DNA from: Deltaproteobacteria bacterium | GTDB lineage: Bacteria > Desulfobacterota > JADFXK01 | Reading direction: 5' to 3' | Assembly: GCA_015233285.1 (NCBI GenBank) | Contig: JADFYA010000196.1 | Coordinates: 1-7,053, forward strand | DNA: 7,053 nucleotides | In this document: in pieces, positions 1 to 7,010 of the stretch | How the letters are laid out: each line of letters starts with the position of its first letter | Numbering within the stretch: position 1 is the stretch's first letter | Position numbers and translations under genes: made by a program | Notes under the pieces: model-generated | Told to the model about the DNA's origin: nothing | The model's input: only the letters and a program-made list of their open reading frames with translations | Database searches by the model: none

Positions 1-1868
1 GCGATGGTTCTTTCGCGCTTCGCACTTTGCTGTCTTTCGGCATCCTCCGGCCTGGTTGGGAATTCGCAACCAGGCGTAATCGTCCCGACCAGGTCGAACA
101 TATTGACCATCTGCTGAAAGGTGGAGATTCGCTTGTAAATAGACTCCAAACTCAGGGTCATATCCCTGATGTAAGACGTCACCGGGCCTTCTTTTTTTTT
201 CTCCTCGATCAGGCGGATCTCTTTCCGCCATGCTTGCAAAATTTCGTTCGCGGCAAGACAATTCCAGCGGAGTTCTTTCATCTCATCTGCGGCGTCTTTA
301 TCGGAACGGCCATAGCATCGGTCGATATCCTTAAAGACCAGATCCATTTTTTTAAGTCGATTGGACAGGTATTCCCTGAGCCAGCCATCTTTTTTCAAAA
401 ATTTCTGGATGTCCCGCAATTCGTATTGTTGTGCTTGCTCGTCGGGGTGGTTGAGAAAAAAAGTAAGAGCTAATTCAGAAATGACATAATAGAAGTTGCT
501 CATATCTATCACGGGAGCGTGGGATTGTTTCAACTTGTTCGGAGATTCCATTCCCATATGACTCTGAACGACGTTGGACATGATCCGCTTAAGAATCTGC
601 ACCTCCATGGCGACTCTGATATCAGTTTCCAACTTTTTTAATGCCCTGATGAACTCAAAGAATCTTTGTAGTTCCTTATCGATTCCACCTAACATCTTTT
701 GCAGCCGGGTGTACCTTTCGTCGGGTTGGCCGCCGGGTGAGATATCCTCCCCGGCCTCTTTCAGGATAGCGTCTCTCATCCCGTAAAAACCGGCAAACGC
801 CCGCGTCAGGTCTTCGCCTGACTTCTTTTCATATTCCAGCCTGGCGGCCTGCATTTTAGTAATAAATGAAGTGAGAGTCTTATCGAGTTCTTGCGTAGAC
901 GCCCCAACCACTTTGTTTTTCAGGTAAGCGCTGTACTTCTCTCTTAATTGAGTGGTCGTGGCGACAAATCGCTCTTCAAATTCATTAGATTCCAAAAATT
1001 GTTGGACTTCATCGAGCAAAAAGCACACATCCGAGTTAATATGAACTGATTTTTGAACGATTTTGTCGACCATCTCACTGGAAATAAAAGACAGGTTGGG
1101 TTCCTTATCTTTAAATAATTCTTCCATTCTTTTTAGCAAGTTGTTCCGGGTTTCCGGTTCTAAAACATTTTTCTGGATCAGGGTGGTTACCTTTTGTTTG
1201 ATCAGTTCTTCGTAACTATCAAGCTCTTTTCTTTTCCAAAAGACTTTTTTAGGCATGGATTTAGCCTGCGCCGCTAAATCGGCCAGGTCATCGGTGGTCC
1301 GGTCAAATTCGGCCATAAATTCGTCTTGAGCTCTTTCCAAGAATCCCAATGCCTTAGTCAAATTTCGTTTGAGAAGGGCAAAATCCCGGCCAGCGTATAG
1401 ATGCGAAAAATCAGTGAATAGTTGTTCCAGTTCGTGGTTGGATTCCAGCAACACCTCAGGATCACATTGATCGACGTTGGCGATAAGGAGTAAGGCCATC
1501 AAACCGAACCTCGACTCGACAGTTGCAAAAAAATCCTCGGCCCTGGTTTGGCTGTTACAACCCAGTTTGAGATTCAAGTTGCCGCCAAGAGGTAACAGAA
1601 GCCTGGGATTGGTCAGAAACAACTCGAAAATCTTGACCAGGACTGAGAATCTATAACGGAAAGGTGGAGTTGTCCCGTAGCGCAAGCCTTTACAGATCTC
1701 CTGCTGTAGATACGTGGTGGCCGGCCCCAAAGGCTTTTCTTGAGGATCGAATTGTTGCTCACCAGGCATGGTCGCATATTCCTTATAAATAGTTCGATTG
1801 AAAATGGAGGCCGGAGAGGGATGATCCGGCAATATCACCCAAGACTCCCCGACACCGCCAAAGCTCAT
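1..1868 (-). CDS. Unrecognised large, mostly helical protein, C-terminus off the window
   Basis: An uninterrupted frame runs from a stop codon at 1949-1947 to the left edge without another stop, so the gene continues outside the window. From the ATG at 1868 it gives at least 622 residues. I do not recognise the family. By eye the product is charged and rich in Leu, Glu and Lys, with long helix-like stretches (roughly residues 164-208 and 480-590), no signal peptide and no clear membrane segment, so it is probably cytoplasmic. Residues 74-98 are more hydrophobic. The start is uncertain. ATG 1868 and GTG 1889 lack a ribosome site, while ATG 1769 has AAGGA about 10 bases ahead but would drop 33 coding-looking residues. 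The gene lies beyond the groEL terminator, so it is probably transcribed separately. Its base composition looks more A+T-rich than the chaperone genes. The frame itself is well supported; function is unknown. Confidence 0.8.
   Translation of the reverse strand, partial: MSFGGVGESWVILPDHPSPASIFNRTIYKEYATMPGEQQFDPQEKPLGPATTYLQQEICKGLRYGTTPPFRYRFSVLVKIFELFLTNPRLLLPLGGNLNLKLGCNSQTRAEDFFATVESRFGLMALLLIANVDQCDPEVLLESNHELEQLFTDFSHLYAGRDFALLKRNLTKALGFLERAQDEFMAEFDRTTDDLADLAAQAKSMPKKVFWKRKELDSYEELIKQKVTTLIQKNVLEPETRNNLLKRMEELFKDKEPNLSFISSEMVDKIVQKSVHINSDVCFLLDEVQQFLESNEFEERFVATTTQLREKYSAYLKNKVVGASTQELDKTLTSFITKMQAARLEYEKKSGEDLTRAFAGFYGMRDAILKEAGEDISPGGQPDERYTRLQKMLGGIDKELQRFFEFIRALKKLETDIRVAMEVQILKRIMSNVVQSHMGMESPNKLKQSHAPVIDMSNFYYVISELALTFFLNHPDEQAQQYELRDIQKFLKKDGWLREYLSNRLKKMDLVFKDIDRCYGRSDKDAADEMKELRWNCLAANEILQAWRKEIRLIEEKKKEGPVTSYIRDMTLSLESIYKRISTFQQMVNMFDLVGTITPGCEFPTRPEDAERQQSAKRERTI
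50..75. repeat. 9-bp inverted repeat inside the left-hand gene
   Basis: GCCTGGTTG (50-58) and its exact complement CAACCAGGC (67-75) flank an 8-base spacer containing GAATTC. It falls in codons for residues 598-607 of the minus-strand gene. The residues just after it are Glu/Arg/Lys/Gln-rich and look less like a folded domain. It may be a dispersed palindromic repeat or a binding site. No function can be assigned from one copy. Confidence 0.5.
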
Positions 1869-2009
1869 TGTGTCATGACCAACATACACAAAATCGTGGA
1901 GTTCATTGACCGGATCGACTAGACCCGGGGGTAGATAAGGCTTATATCATATTTCGATGAAGGCGGGTATCTTTTTTCAAAATGACCGGGCAACGAAGTT
2001 TGAAGAAAA

Positions 2010-2045
2010 AGGGAAAAATAAAAAGGGGCCAGAAATTCGGCCCCT
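2010..2045 (-). terminator. Intrinsic terminator after the minus-strand groEL
   Basis: Read on the minus strand, AGGGGCC (2045-2039) pairs exactly with GGCCCCT (2030-2024) across an 8-base loop. A T-rich run follows at 2023-2014. This is a textbook Rho-independent terminator placed about 45 bases after the groEL stop codon. A smaller hairpin, ACCGG/CCGGT with a 6-base loop (2063-2078), lies between the stop codon and the terminator. The structure separates the phaE-groEL unit from the gene to its left. Confidence 0.9.
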
Positions 2046-2088
2046 CTAATGGTGCGTAACAGACCGGATTATACCGGTAAGTTAATGA

Positions 2089-3633
2089 TTAATACATGTC
2101 GCCGCCGGGAGGCATTCCAGCCATTCCAGCGCCTTTGTCGTCCTTAGGCTTTTCAGCGATCATCGCTTGAGTGGTCAACAATAAGCCGGCCACGGAAGCC
2201 GCGTTCTGGATGGCAAACCGGGTGACCTTGGTCGGGTCGATAACGCCGGCGGCGATCAAGTTTTCATACTTGCCGGATTCAGCGTTATATCCAAAATCAT
2301 CCTTGCCGTCTTTGACCTTAGCCACGACCACGGAACCTTCGACGCCGGCATTGTTGGCAATCTGCCGGACCGGTTCTTCCAGGGCCCGCTTAATTATATT
2401 CACACCAAGCTGGAGATCGCCATCGAGTTTGAGGCTCTCCAGTTTGGGGAGGCAGCGAATCAGAGCCACACCGCCGCCGGCCACGATTCCTTCTTCCACT
2501 GCGGCCCGAGTGGCGTTAAGGGCGTCTTCGACTCTGGCTTTCTTCTCTTTCATTTCGACTTCGGTGGCTGCGCCGACGTTGATCACGGCCACGCCGCCGA
2601 TGAGTTTAGCTAACCGTTCCTGTAACTTCTCCCGGTCATAATCGGAAGTGGTCTCTTCAATCTGGGCTCTGATTTGACGGACGCGGCCTTCGATGGCGTC
2701 TTTGGAGCCGGAACCGTCCACGATGGTGGTGTTATCCTTATCGATCCGGATGCGCTTGGCCTGGCCCAGGTCTTTAAGCGTGATGCTCTCCAACTTGATG
2801 CCCAGGTCTTCGGAGACAACCTGGCCACCGGTCAGGATGGCAATGTCTTCGAGCATGGCCTTGCGGCGGTCGCCAAAGCCGGGAGCCTTGACTGCGGCGC
2901 ACTTGAGGGTACCCCTGAGCTTATTGACGACCAGGGTGGCCAGGGCTTCGCCTTCCAAATCTTCAGATAGAATCATCAGCGGCCGGCCGCTCTTAGCTAC
3001 CTGCTCTAAGACGGGCAGCAAGTCTTTCATGTTGGAGATTTTCTTTTCGTTGAGCAGGATGAAGGCATCTTCTAAAACCGTTTCCATCTTTTCCGGGTCG
3101 GTCACGAAATAGGGTGAAAGATAGCCGCGGTCGAATTGCATACCTTCAACCACCTCTAAGGTGGTGTCCATGCCTTTGGCCTCTTCTACGGTGATAACGC
3201 CTTCCTTGCCCACCTTATCCATGGCCTCGGCAATGATGTCGCCGATCATCTTGTCATTGTTGGCGCTAATGGTCCCGACCTGGGCGATTTCTTTTTGGTC
3301 TTTGGTCGGTTTGGAAAGAGACTTCAGTTCAGCGACCACAGTTTCAACGGCGACGTCAATTCCCCTCTTGATGGACATGGGGTTATTCCCGGCCGCGACC
3401 AGTTTGGAACCTTCCCGGTAGATGGCCTGAGCCAAAATGGTGGCCGTGGTGGTGCCGTCGCCGGCTACATCGGAGGTCTTGGATGCGACCTCTTTAACCA
3501 TCTGGGCGCCCATATTTTCGAATCGGTCATCGAGTTCAATTTCTTTGGCTACGGTCACACCGTCTTTGGTGATGGTCGGGGCGCCCCAAGATTTTTCTAA
3601 AATGAGGTCTAATGAAATCTTGGGTTGGTTCAT
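2089..3633 (-). CDS. groEL: GroEL-type chaperonin (60 kDa), N-terminally truncated paralogue
   Basis: The product is 514 residues against about 545 for normal GroEL. From residue 11 on it aligns without interruption to GroEL, and its residue K14 corresponds to E. coli K42. Seen: T22-K23-D24-G25 (E. coli T50-G53), the AGDGTTTAT nucleotide segment with D59 (E. coli D87), SPYF in the apical domain, D370 (E. coli D398) and the family signature [12 protein letters not shown] at 377-388. The tail is a short [11 protein letters not shown] rather than long GGM repeats. Missing are the N-terminal strand and helix and the LGPKGRNV segment, which binds ATP in GroEL. Residues 1-10 ([10 protein letters not shown]) are not GroEL-like. 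An in-frame stop (TGA) lies nine codons upstream and GAGGGG precedes the ATG, so the short start is real in this sequence. The gene lies 35 bases after phaE and ends at a strong terminator. Family assignment is certain; whether it still folds or hydrolyses ATP is open. Confidence 0.95.
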   Translation of the reverse strand: MNQPKISLDLILEKSWGAPTITKDGVTVAKEIELDDRFENMGAQMVKEVASKTSDVAGDGTTTATILAQAIYREGSKLVAAGNNPMSIKRGIDVAVETVVAELKSLSKPTKDQKEIAQVGTISANNDKMIGDIIAEAMDKVGKEGVITVEEAKGMDTTLEVVEGMQFDRGYLSPYFVTDPEKMETVLEDAFILLNEKKISNMKDLLPVLEQVAKSGRPLMILSEDLEGEALATLVVNKLRGTLKCAAVKAPGFGDRRKAMLEDIAILTGGQVVSEDLGIKLESITLKDLGQAKRIRIDKDNTTIVDGSGSKDAIEGRVRQIRAQIEETTSDYDREKLQERLAKLIGGVAVINVGAATEVEMKEKKARVEDALNATRAAVEEGIVAGGGVALIRCLPKLESLKLDGDLQLGVNIIKRALEEPVRQIANNAGVEGSVVVAKVKDGKDDFGYNAESGKYENLIAAGVIDPTKVTRFAIQNAASVAGLLLTTQAMIAEKPKDDKGAGMAGMPPGGDMY

Positions 3634-3640
3634 CGCATTT

Positions 3641-3646
3641 CCCCTC
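3641..3646 (-). promoter_or_regulatory. Ribosome binding site of the truncated groEL
   Basis: GAGGGG on the minus strand lies 7 bases before the ATG at 3633. It supports initiation at the truncated start and argues that the missing N-terminus is not simply a mis-chosen start codon. Confidence 0.75.
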
Positions 3647-3668
3647 TGTCCTTTTCACGCCCAATGCA

Positions 3669-4577
3669 TTATCTTTCTTTTCTTTTCTCCAATTCTTTAA
3701 CCCTTTTCTTCAATATGTAGATTTCTTTATAAAGTTCATCCATGTCCTGGTTGGTCGGGATGGGCAGGCTTTTAAGAGCATCCTGAATTACCTGATCTCT
3801 GGACCCCAGATAATCTTCAAAGGCGGTCAGCGCCTCCCCCAGAGCTTGAGTGTAATCGGGTGACTTCATCAGGGTCATGTAATGACCTTCCAGTATCTTA
3901 ACCCAAAGTTGGTAAAAATCTCCGGCTTTCTTAGGCAAAGAGCCTTTATCGGTCATTTCTTTGACTTTGTCCTGCATCACCTGAAAGGATTTTTCCATCG
4001 GCAGATACAGTAGATACAAAAATTTTGCCGCAACTCCCTGCAAAATATTAAATTTATCCGCTAGTTCGTTTACCCGTTCCTGGTAGCCCCGGGTCAGGCC
4101 AAGTTGCGGCATATTCAAATACTGCTGGAGATCTTTTTGATAAATCTCCATCCAGGCGTCGAAGGTTTTGTGATTAAGATTTTCGAACTGGTAGGCTTCC
4201 GTTTTCTGTCCAATTTGGCCGGCCTTCTCTATCCATTGTTCGAGCAGATGGCTGTACCCATTCCAGCCGGTCTGAGCCATTTTGAGCAGGATGGCTGGGG
4301 CGGTGTTCAGGCTTTTGATTGCCGAATCTATCGTTTCCGGTTCACCCATGGCGGAGAAGAACGTCTGCCACAGCCCTAGGGCGGATTGCCAGGTGTCCTG
4401 GAGGCGGCCATTTTCCTCGGGCTTGGCGGCGGCTGGTCCGGGTTGCCCGTTGTTTTTATAAAATTTGTTGATATCAGGCCACATTTTTAGAGCCGCCGAC
4501 CAAAAATCCGCAGTTGATTTGAAGACGTCTGTCGTTTTCGACTCTTGACCGGGTTTATCCTGTCTATCCTCAATCAT
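3669..4577 (-). CDS. phaE: PhaE, accessory subunit of class III PHA synthase
   Basis: The product is 302 residues, somewhat shorter than many PhaE proteins. PhaE pairs with the catalytic PhaC to polymerise hydroxyacyl-CoA into storage polyester on granules; it has no catalytic residues of its own. Recognition rests on the C-terminal part: an [13 protein letters not shown] segment (residues 221-233), a [12 protein letters not shown] stretch (239-250), the [16 protein letters not shown] motif (271-286) and a charged heptad-like tail (287-302). The N-terminal half is Trp- and Gln-rich and helical, as usual in the family. The start at 4577 is chosen because GGAG lies 6 bases ahead; starts at ATG 4589 or 4595, or TTG 4619, are possible. 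groEL follows 35 bases downstream on the same strand, probably in one transcript. No phaC is present beside it, which is unusual. I saw no convincing promoter upstream. Confidence 0.87.
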   Translation of the reverse strand: MIEDRQDKPGQESKTTDVFKSTADFWSAALKMWPDINKFYKNNGQPGPAAAKPEENGRLQDTWQSALGLWQTFFSAMGEPETIDSAIKSLNTAPAILLKMAQTGWNGYSHLLEQWIEKAGQIGQKTEAYQFENLNHKTFDAWMEIYQKDLQQYLNMPQLGLTRGYQERVNELADKFNILQGVAAKFLYLLYLPMEKSFQVMQDKVKEMTDKGSLPKKAGDFYQLWVKILEGHYMTLMKSPDYTQALGEALTAFEDYLGSRDQVIQDALKSLPIPTNQDMDELYKEIYILKKRVKELEKRKER

Positions 4578-4583
4578 ATGGGA

Positions 4584-4587
4584 CTCC
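4584..4587 (-). promoter_or_regulatory. Ribosome binding site that selects the phaE start
   Basis: GGAG on the minus strand is 6 bases before ATG 4577. The earlier in-frame candidates (4589, 4595, 4619) have no comparable site at a proper distance. Confidence 0.55.
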
Positions 4588-4908
4588 ATAGGCATTTTCA
4601 AGTTCACTGTAATGATCAAACCAGCTTCACCTGTTGGAAAGTAGGGCGCAGAGATGAGAGAACGGACGCGGCCAGGGCTGCCCTCTAATTACGCATCGTT
4701 ATGTATCTGCTGGACGTATCTGGTTGTGAATGCAAGAATTCGGCATCGGGCTACGACGATTTGGAAACTCAAAATTAAGGATGACCGTCTCAATTGAAAG
4801 TGGGATGACGAGCTTTTGATCCAGGGAAAGGACAAGATTTGATGAGAGCAAAGATCACAGCTATGGATTATAAATCACCTGGGCCGGCTTGGCAAGGGCA
4901 ATCTTCCC

Positions 4909-5080
4909 CTGGTCCGAATTATACTTTGAACGGTCACAATTGTCACCGGCCGGTCATCGTTGCCACACGTAGAGGCTATCTGGTTGCCGGTCGTCTTCAA
5001 AATTCAACCGGGAACAAGGAGCCGGGGACAGGCACTTCCGGGGCGTCTTTTATGACCGTTTAAAGTATAATCCGTCCCAG
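4909..5080. repeat. 172-base segment bounded by 31-base imperfect inverted repeats
   Basis: The left arm (4909-4939) reversed and complemented matches the right arm (5050-5080) at 26 of 31 positions without gaps. The shared core reads TGACCGTT, one variable base, AAAGTATAAT. Similarity fades on both sides. The interior (about 110 bases) carries further palindromes: a near-perfect one around ACAATTGT (4930-4947), ACCGGCCGGT (4945-4954), and a GGGGACAGGCAC stretch (5025-5036). No obvious target-site duplication flanks it. It has the form of a small non-autonomous element (MITE-like) or a decayed insertion. No transposase is present. The repeat is directly visible; its nature is inference. Confidence 0.6.
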
Positions 5081-5119
5081 CGTTTTGCTCATTTTATTCC
5101 TTCTTTTTTCTCCGCCCTC

Positions 5120-5147
5120 TTGACAACCTGGAAATCGTGCTTAAATT
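5120..5147 (+). promoter_or_regulatory. Sigma-70-like promoter of dnaJ
   Basis: A perfect TTGACA (5120-5125) is followed after 16 bases by TAAATT (5142-5147), four of six matches to TATAAT. It lies 91 bases before the dnaJ start. The flank CCCTCTTGACAA also resembles a heat-shock sigma-32 -35 box, but no CCCCAT-type -10 box is visible at the right distance. Confidence 0.5.
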
Positions 5148-5237
5148 TGACATCAAAAAAGGGGTAACTCACATTTTTTGTGTCATAAACTCAAACCGGG
5201 CCGGCCGCAAACAAATTTCCGCTACCGAGGACGCTCT

Positions 5238-6356
5238 ATGCCGCGTGATTATTACCAGATTCTTGATGTCTCCCGCGAGTCTACAGAAGAAGAAATAAAG
5301 AAAAGCTACCGGAAGTTAGCATTAAAGTATCACCCTGATCGGAATCCTGGTGATAAGGAATCGGAAGAACTGTTTAAAGAGGCATCAGAGGCTTACGAAG
5401 TCCTGAGAGATCCCCAAAAACGGCGTATTTATGACCAGTACGGGCACGAAGGTCTAAAAGGCACTGGATTCCAAGGTTTCAGTGGCTTTGACGATATCTT
5501 TTCAAGTTTTGGCAGCATTTTTGAGGAGTTTTTCGGCTTCGACCGGCGCCGGTCGCCACACCAAGGCCCAACGCGGGGTCGAGATCGTCGTTACGACCTT
5601 GAAGTTACTTACGAAGATGCCGTCTTGGGCAAGACCGTAGAATTATCTCTCCCCAAGTATGAAAAATGTTCTACCTGTGCCGGGTCTGGTCATGAAGCAG
5701 GGCATGAACCGATTGTTTGCCCAGCCTGCCAGGGTGTCGGACAAACCGTCCAAACCCAAGGTTTTTTTTCCATCAGCAGCACCTGCTCCCAGTGCCGCGG
5801 CCGGGGACGCCTTATCTCTCACCCGTGCCAGGAATGCCGGGGTGGCGGGAAAGTGGAAGTCGTCCGAAAGGTGGCGGTCAATATCCCGGCCGGCGTTAAC
5901 CACGGCAACAAAATGAGGTTGGCCGGCGAAGGCGAATCGGGCGAGCGGGGCGGACCGCCAGGTGACCTGTACCTGGTTATCCACTTAAAAGCGCATGATA
6001 AATTCGAACGCCACGGAGATGACGTGCATTATCAGCACCTGGTCTCAATGGCCCTGGCCGCCCTGGGTGGGGCGGTGGAGATACCCACGCTGCATGGCCC
6101 GGAAAAACTGGTCGTTCCCCGGGGTACCCAAACCGGAGAAGAACTGGTGCTTAAAGGGAAAGGCTTCCCGTCCGTTCGGAGTGGAAGAAAAGGCAGTCAA
6201 GTCGTCCATGTGTTTGTTGAAACACCCAAAAAGCTGACTCCCCGGCAGGAAGAATTGCTCCGGGAGTTTTCCGAAATAGAGAAGAACAAAGGAAACGGTG
6301 TGAAGGGTTTTTTTAGAGACGCCACCGAGAATCTCAAAAAAAAGCTGTTTGTCTAA
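5238..6356 (+). CDS. dnaJ: DnaJ, Hsp40 co-chaperone of DnaK
   Basis: The product is 372 residues, the usual length for a type I (class A) DnaJ. DnaJ delivers unfolded clients to DnaK in the cytoplasm and stimulates its ATPase. Domains in order: J domain at residues 1-70 with the essential HPD at 32-34; Gly/Phe-rich region at about 70-102; zinc region with four CxxCxGxG motifs at 144-151, 161-168, 183-190 and 197-204, all cysteines present; and C-terminal client-binding domains from about 205 to 335, ending in a basic [15 protein letters not shown] tail. The start is ATG 5238 (MPRDYYQIL), with GAGGA 6 bases ahead. A frame extending 20 codons further upstream has no ribosome site and adds non-conserved residues. 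It stands alone, with no dnaK or grpE next to it, and is followed by groES-groEL on the same strand. Confidence 0.97.
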   Translation: MPRDYYQILDVSRESTEEEIKKSYRKLALKYHPDRNPGDKESEELFKEASEAYEVLRDPQKRRIYDQYGHEGLKGTGFQGFSGFDDIFSSFGSIFEEFFGFDRRRSPHQGPTRGRDRRYDLEVTYEDAVLGKTVELSLPKYEKCSTCAGSGHEAGHEPIVCPACQGVGQTVQTQGFFSISSTCSQCRGRGRLISHPCQECRGGGKVEVVRKVAVNIPAGVNHGNKMRLAGEGESGERGGPPGDLYLVIHLKAHDKFERHGDDVHYQHLVSMALAALGGAVEIPTLHGPEKLVVPRGTQTGEELVLKGKGFPSVRSGRKGSQVVHVFVETPKKLTPRQEELLREFSEIEKNKGNGVKGFFRDATENLKKKLFV

Positions 6357-6575
6357 TTAATCTCCCAGTATTCTGGGCCCATAGACGGCTCCATGGTTTT
6401 CTTGGGGGCCGCCTCAGTCGGCCTGAACACGCCGGCGAGGTATTACATGGGCCGACATCCCATGGGATAAACCCTTCGAAATCACAATCAAGAATATAGT
6501 GACATCCGGCTCCGGTGCCGGCCCAGGACATGGGGGAGACAGGCAGGGCTAGCTTTGCGCCCTTAGGGAATTGGG

Positions 6576-6605
6576 TTGTCTTATTGTCAAAAAAATAAGT
6601 ATAAC
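6576..6605 (+). promoter_or_regulatory. Probable sigma-70-like promoter of groES-groEL
   Basis: TTGTCT (6576-6581) and TATAAC (6600-6605) are separated by 18 bases in an A+T-rich patch that contrasts with the GC-rich surroundings. The start of transcription would fall near 6612, leaving almost no leader before the ribosome site at 6614. An alternative pair, TTGTCA (6584-6589) with TACTAT (6608-6613), would overlap the ribosome site and seems less likely. Confidence 0.45.
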
Positions 6606-6613
6606 ATTACTAT

Positions 6614-6619
6614 AGGAGG
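6614..6619 (+). promoter_or_regulatory. Ribosome binding site that selects the groES start
   Basis: A perfect AGGAGG lies 6 bases before ATG 6626. It directly abuts an in-frame ATG at 6620, which is therefore too close to be used. Confidence 0.85.
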
Positions 6620-6625
6620 ATGCAG

Positions 6626-6916
6626 ATGAACATTAAGCCGCTTCAAGACAGAATTTTGGTGGTTAGACTAGAAGAACAACTCGTGACGGCCGGTGGTATT
6701 ATCATTCCCGACACCGCCAAGGAAAAGCCCCAAAGAGGGAAAGTCGTGGCTGCCGGACCAGGCCGGACCAAAGACGACGGAACCAAGATCCCCCTTGACG
6801 TCAAGGCTGGAGATAAGGTGCTTTTCAGCAAATATTCCGGTTCAGAAGTCAAAATCGAGGGCGTCGAACACCTGATTATGCGCGAAGATGACATCCAGGC
6901 CATTATCGAAGACTGA
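6626..6916 (+). CDS. groES: GroES, 10 kDa co-chaperonin
   Basis: The product is 96 residues, the normal GroES length. A heptamer of GroES caps the GroEL ring and closes the folding chamber. Seen: the opening [10 protein letters not shown] typical of the family (residues 3-12), the mobile loop around residues 16-32 with GGIIIPD (23-29) that contacts GroEL apical domains, the [17 protein letters not shown] segment, and the closing [13 protein letters not shown]. The start at 6626 is set by a perfect AGGAGG. It is followed after 94 bases by a normal groEL start, the standard groES-groEL operon order. Nothing looks damaged. It is presumably the partner of the downstream GroEL. Whether it could also cap the truncated GroEL of the opposite strand cannot be told from sequence. 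Confidence 0.97.
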   Translation: MNIKPLQDRILVVRLEEQLVTAGGIIIPDTAKEKPQRGKVVAAGPGRTKDDGTKIPLDVKAGDKVLFSKYSGSEVKIEGVEHLIMREDDIQAIIED

Positions 6917-6952
6917 TCTCAGCCCTTCGGAACCGGCCTCTCAACTTTCTGA

Positions 6953-6967
6953 CCGGGCCGGGCCCGG
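6953..6967 (+). other. GC-only hairpin between groES and groEL
   Basis: CCGGGC and GCCCGG pair exactly across a 3-base loop; the same stretch contains the 12-base perfect palindrome GCCGGGCCCGGC (6957-6968). It lies in the 94-base spacer of the groES-groEL transcript, 43 bases before the groEL start, with no T-run, so full termination is unlikely. It could act in mRNA processing, stability or partial attenuation. Confidence 0.5.
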
Positions 6968-7010
6968 CGGATCGCGCAACACCGGATATCTACCTTAATA
7001 GGAGGAATAT

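Larger units (their letters stand above)
4578..5237. other. Divergent intergenic region between phaE and dnaJ
   Basis: About 660 bases without a convincing gene on either strand. It holds the upstream region of phaE (left), a 172-base segment bounded by inverted repeats (4909-5080), a T-rich stretch (5090-5112) and the dnaJ promoter (5120-5147). A 74-codon plus-strand frame at 4839-5063 exists but overlaps the inverted-repeat segment, has no ribosome site and is low in complexity. No tRNA, CIRCE-type operator or riboswitch was recognised. Confidence 0.7.
6357..6625 (+). other. dnaJ-groES intergenic region with three small hairpins
   Basis: No gene is supported in this gap. Three short stem-loops are visible: CCCAG/CTGGG with a 4-base loop (6364-6377), CATGGG/CCCATG with a 7-base loop (6446-6464) and CCGGC/GCCGG with a 6-base loop (6506-6521). 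The first directly follows the dnaJ stop but has no T-run, so it is at best a weak terminator or a 3'-end stabilising hairpin. No CIRCE operator (TTAGCACTC with inverted partner) was found ahead of groES. Confidence 0.5.

Noticed and set aside
27..473. 148-codon plus-strand frame at the left edge
   Set aside because: It lies opposite the continuous minus-strand gene, which has the better coding character; no ribosome site.
2171..3600. Several plus-strand frames of 86-156 codons across the groEL gene
   Set aside because: They are antisense to a clear GroEL coding sequence and arise from its codon bias.
3612..4379. Plus-strand frames opposite phaE and the phaE-groEL junction
   Set aside because: Antisense to the recognised PhaE frame, no ribosome sites, no family features.
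4839..5063. 74-codon plus-strand frame in the phaE-dnaJ gap
   Set aside because: No ribosome site, low-complexity Gly/Pro/Ser/Thr composition, no recognisable family, and its 3' half is the inverted-repeat segment.
5120..5150. Sigma-54 promoter (GG...GC) ahead of dnaJ
   Set aside because: The GG and GC pairs at 5130 and 5139 are 9 bases apart rather than 12.
5178..5237. Longer dnaJ start 20 codons upstream
   Set aside because: The extra residues are not conserved in DnaJ, and GAGGA precedes ATG 5238 at ideal distance.
6334..6531. 65-codon minus-strand frame and a 25-codon plus-strand frame (from ATG 6392) after dnaJ
   Set aside because: No ribosome sites and no recognisable residues; the region is better described as hairpin-containing intergenic DNA.
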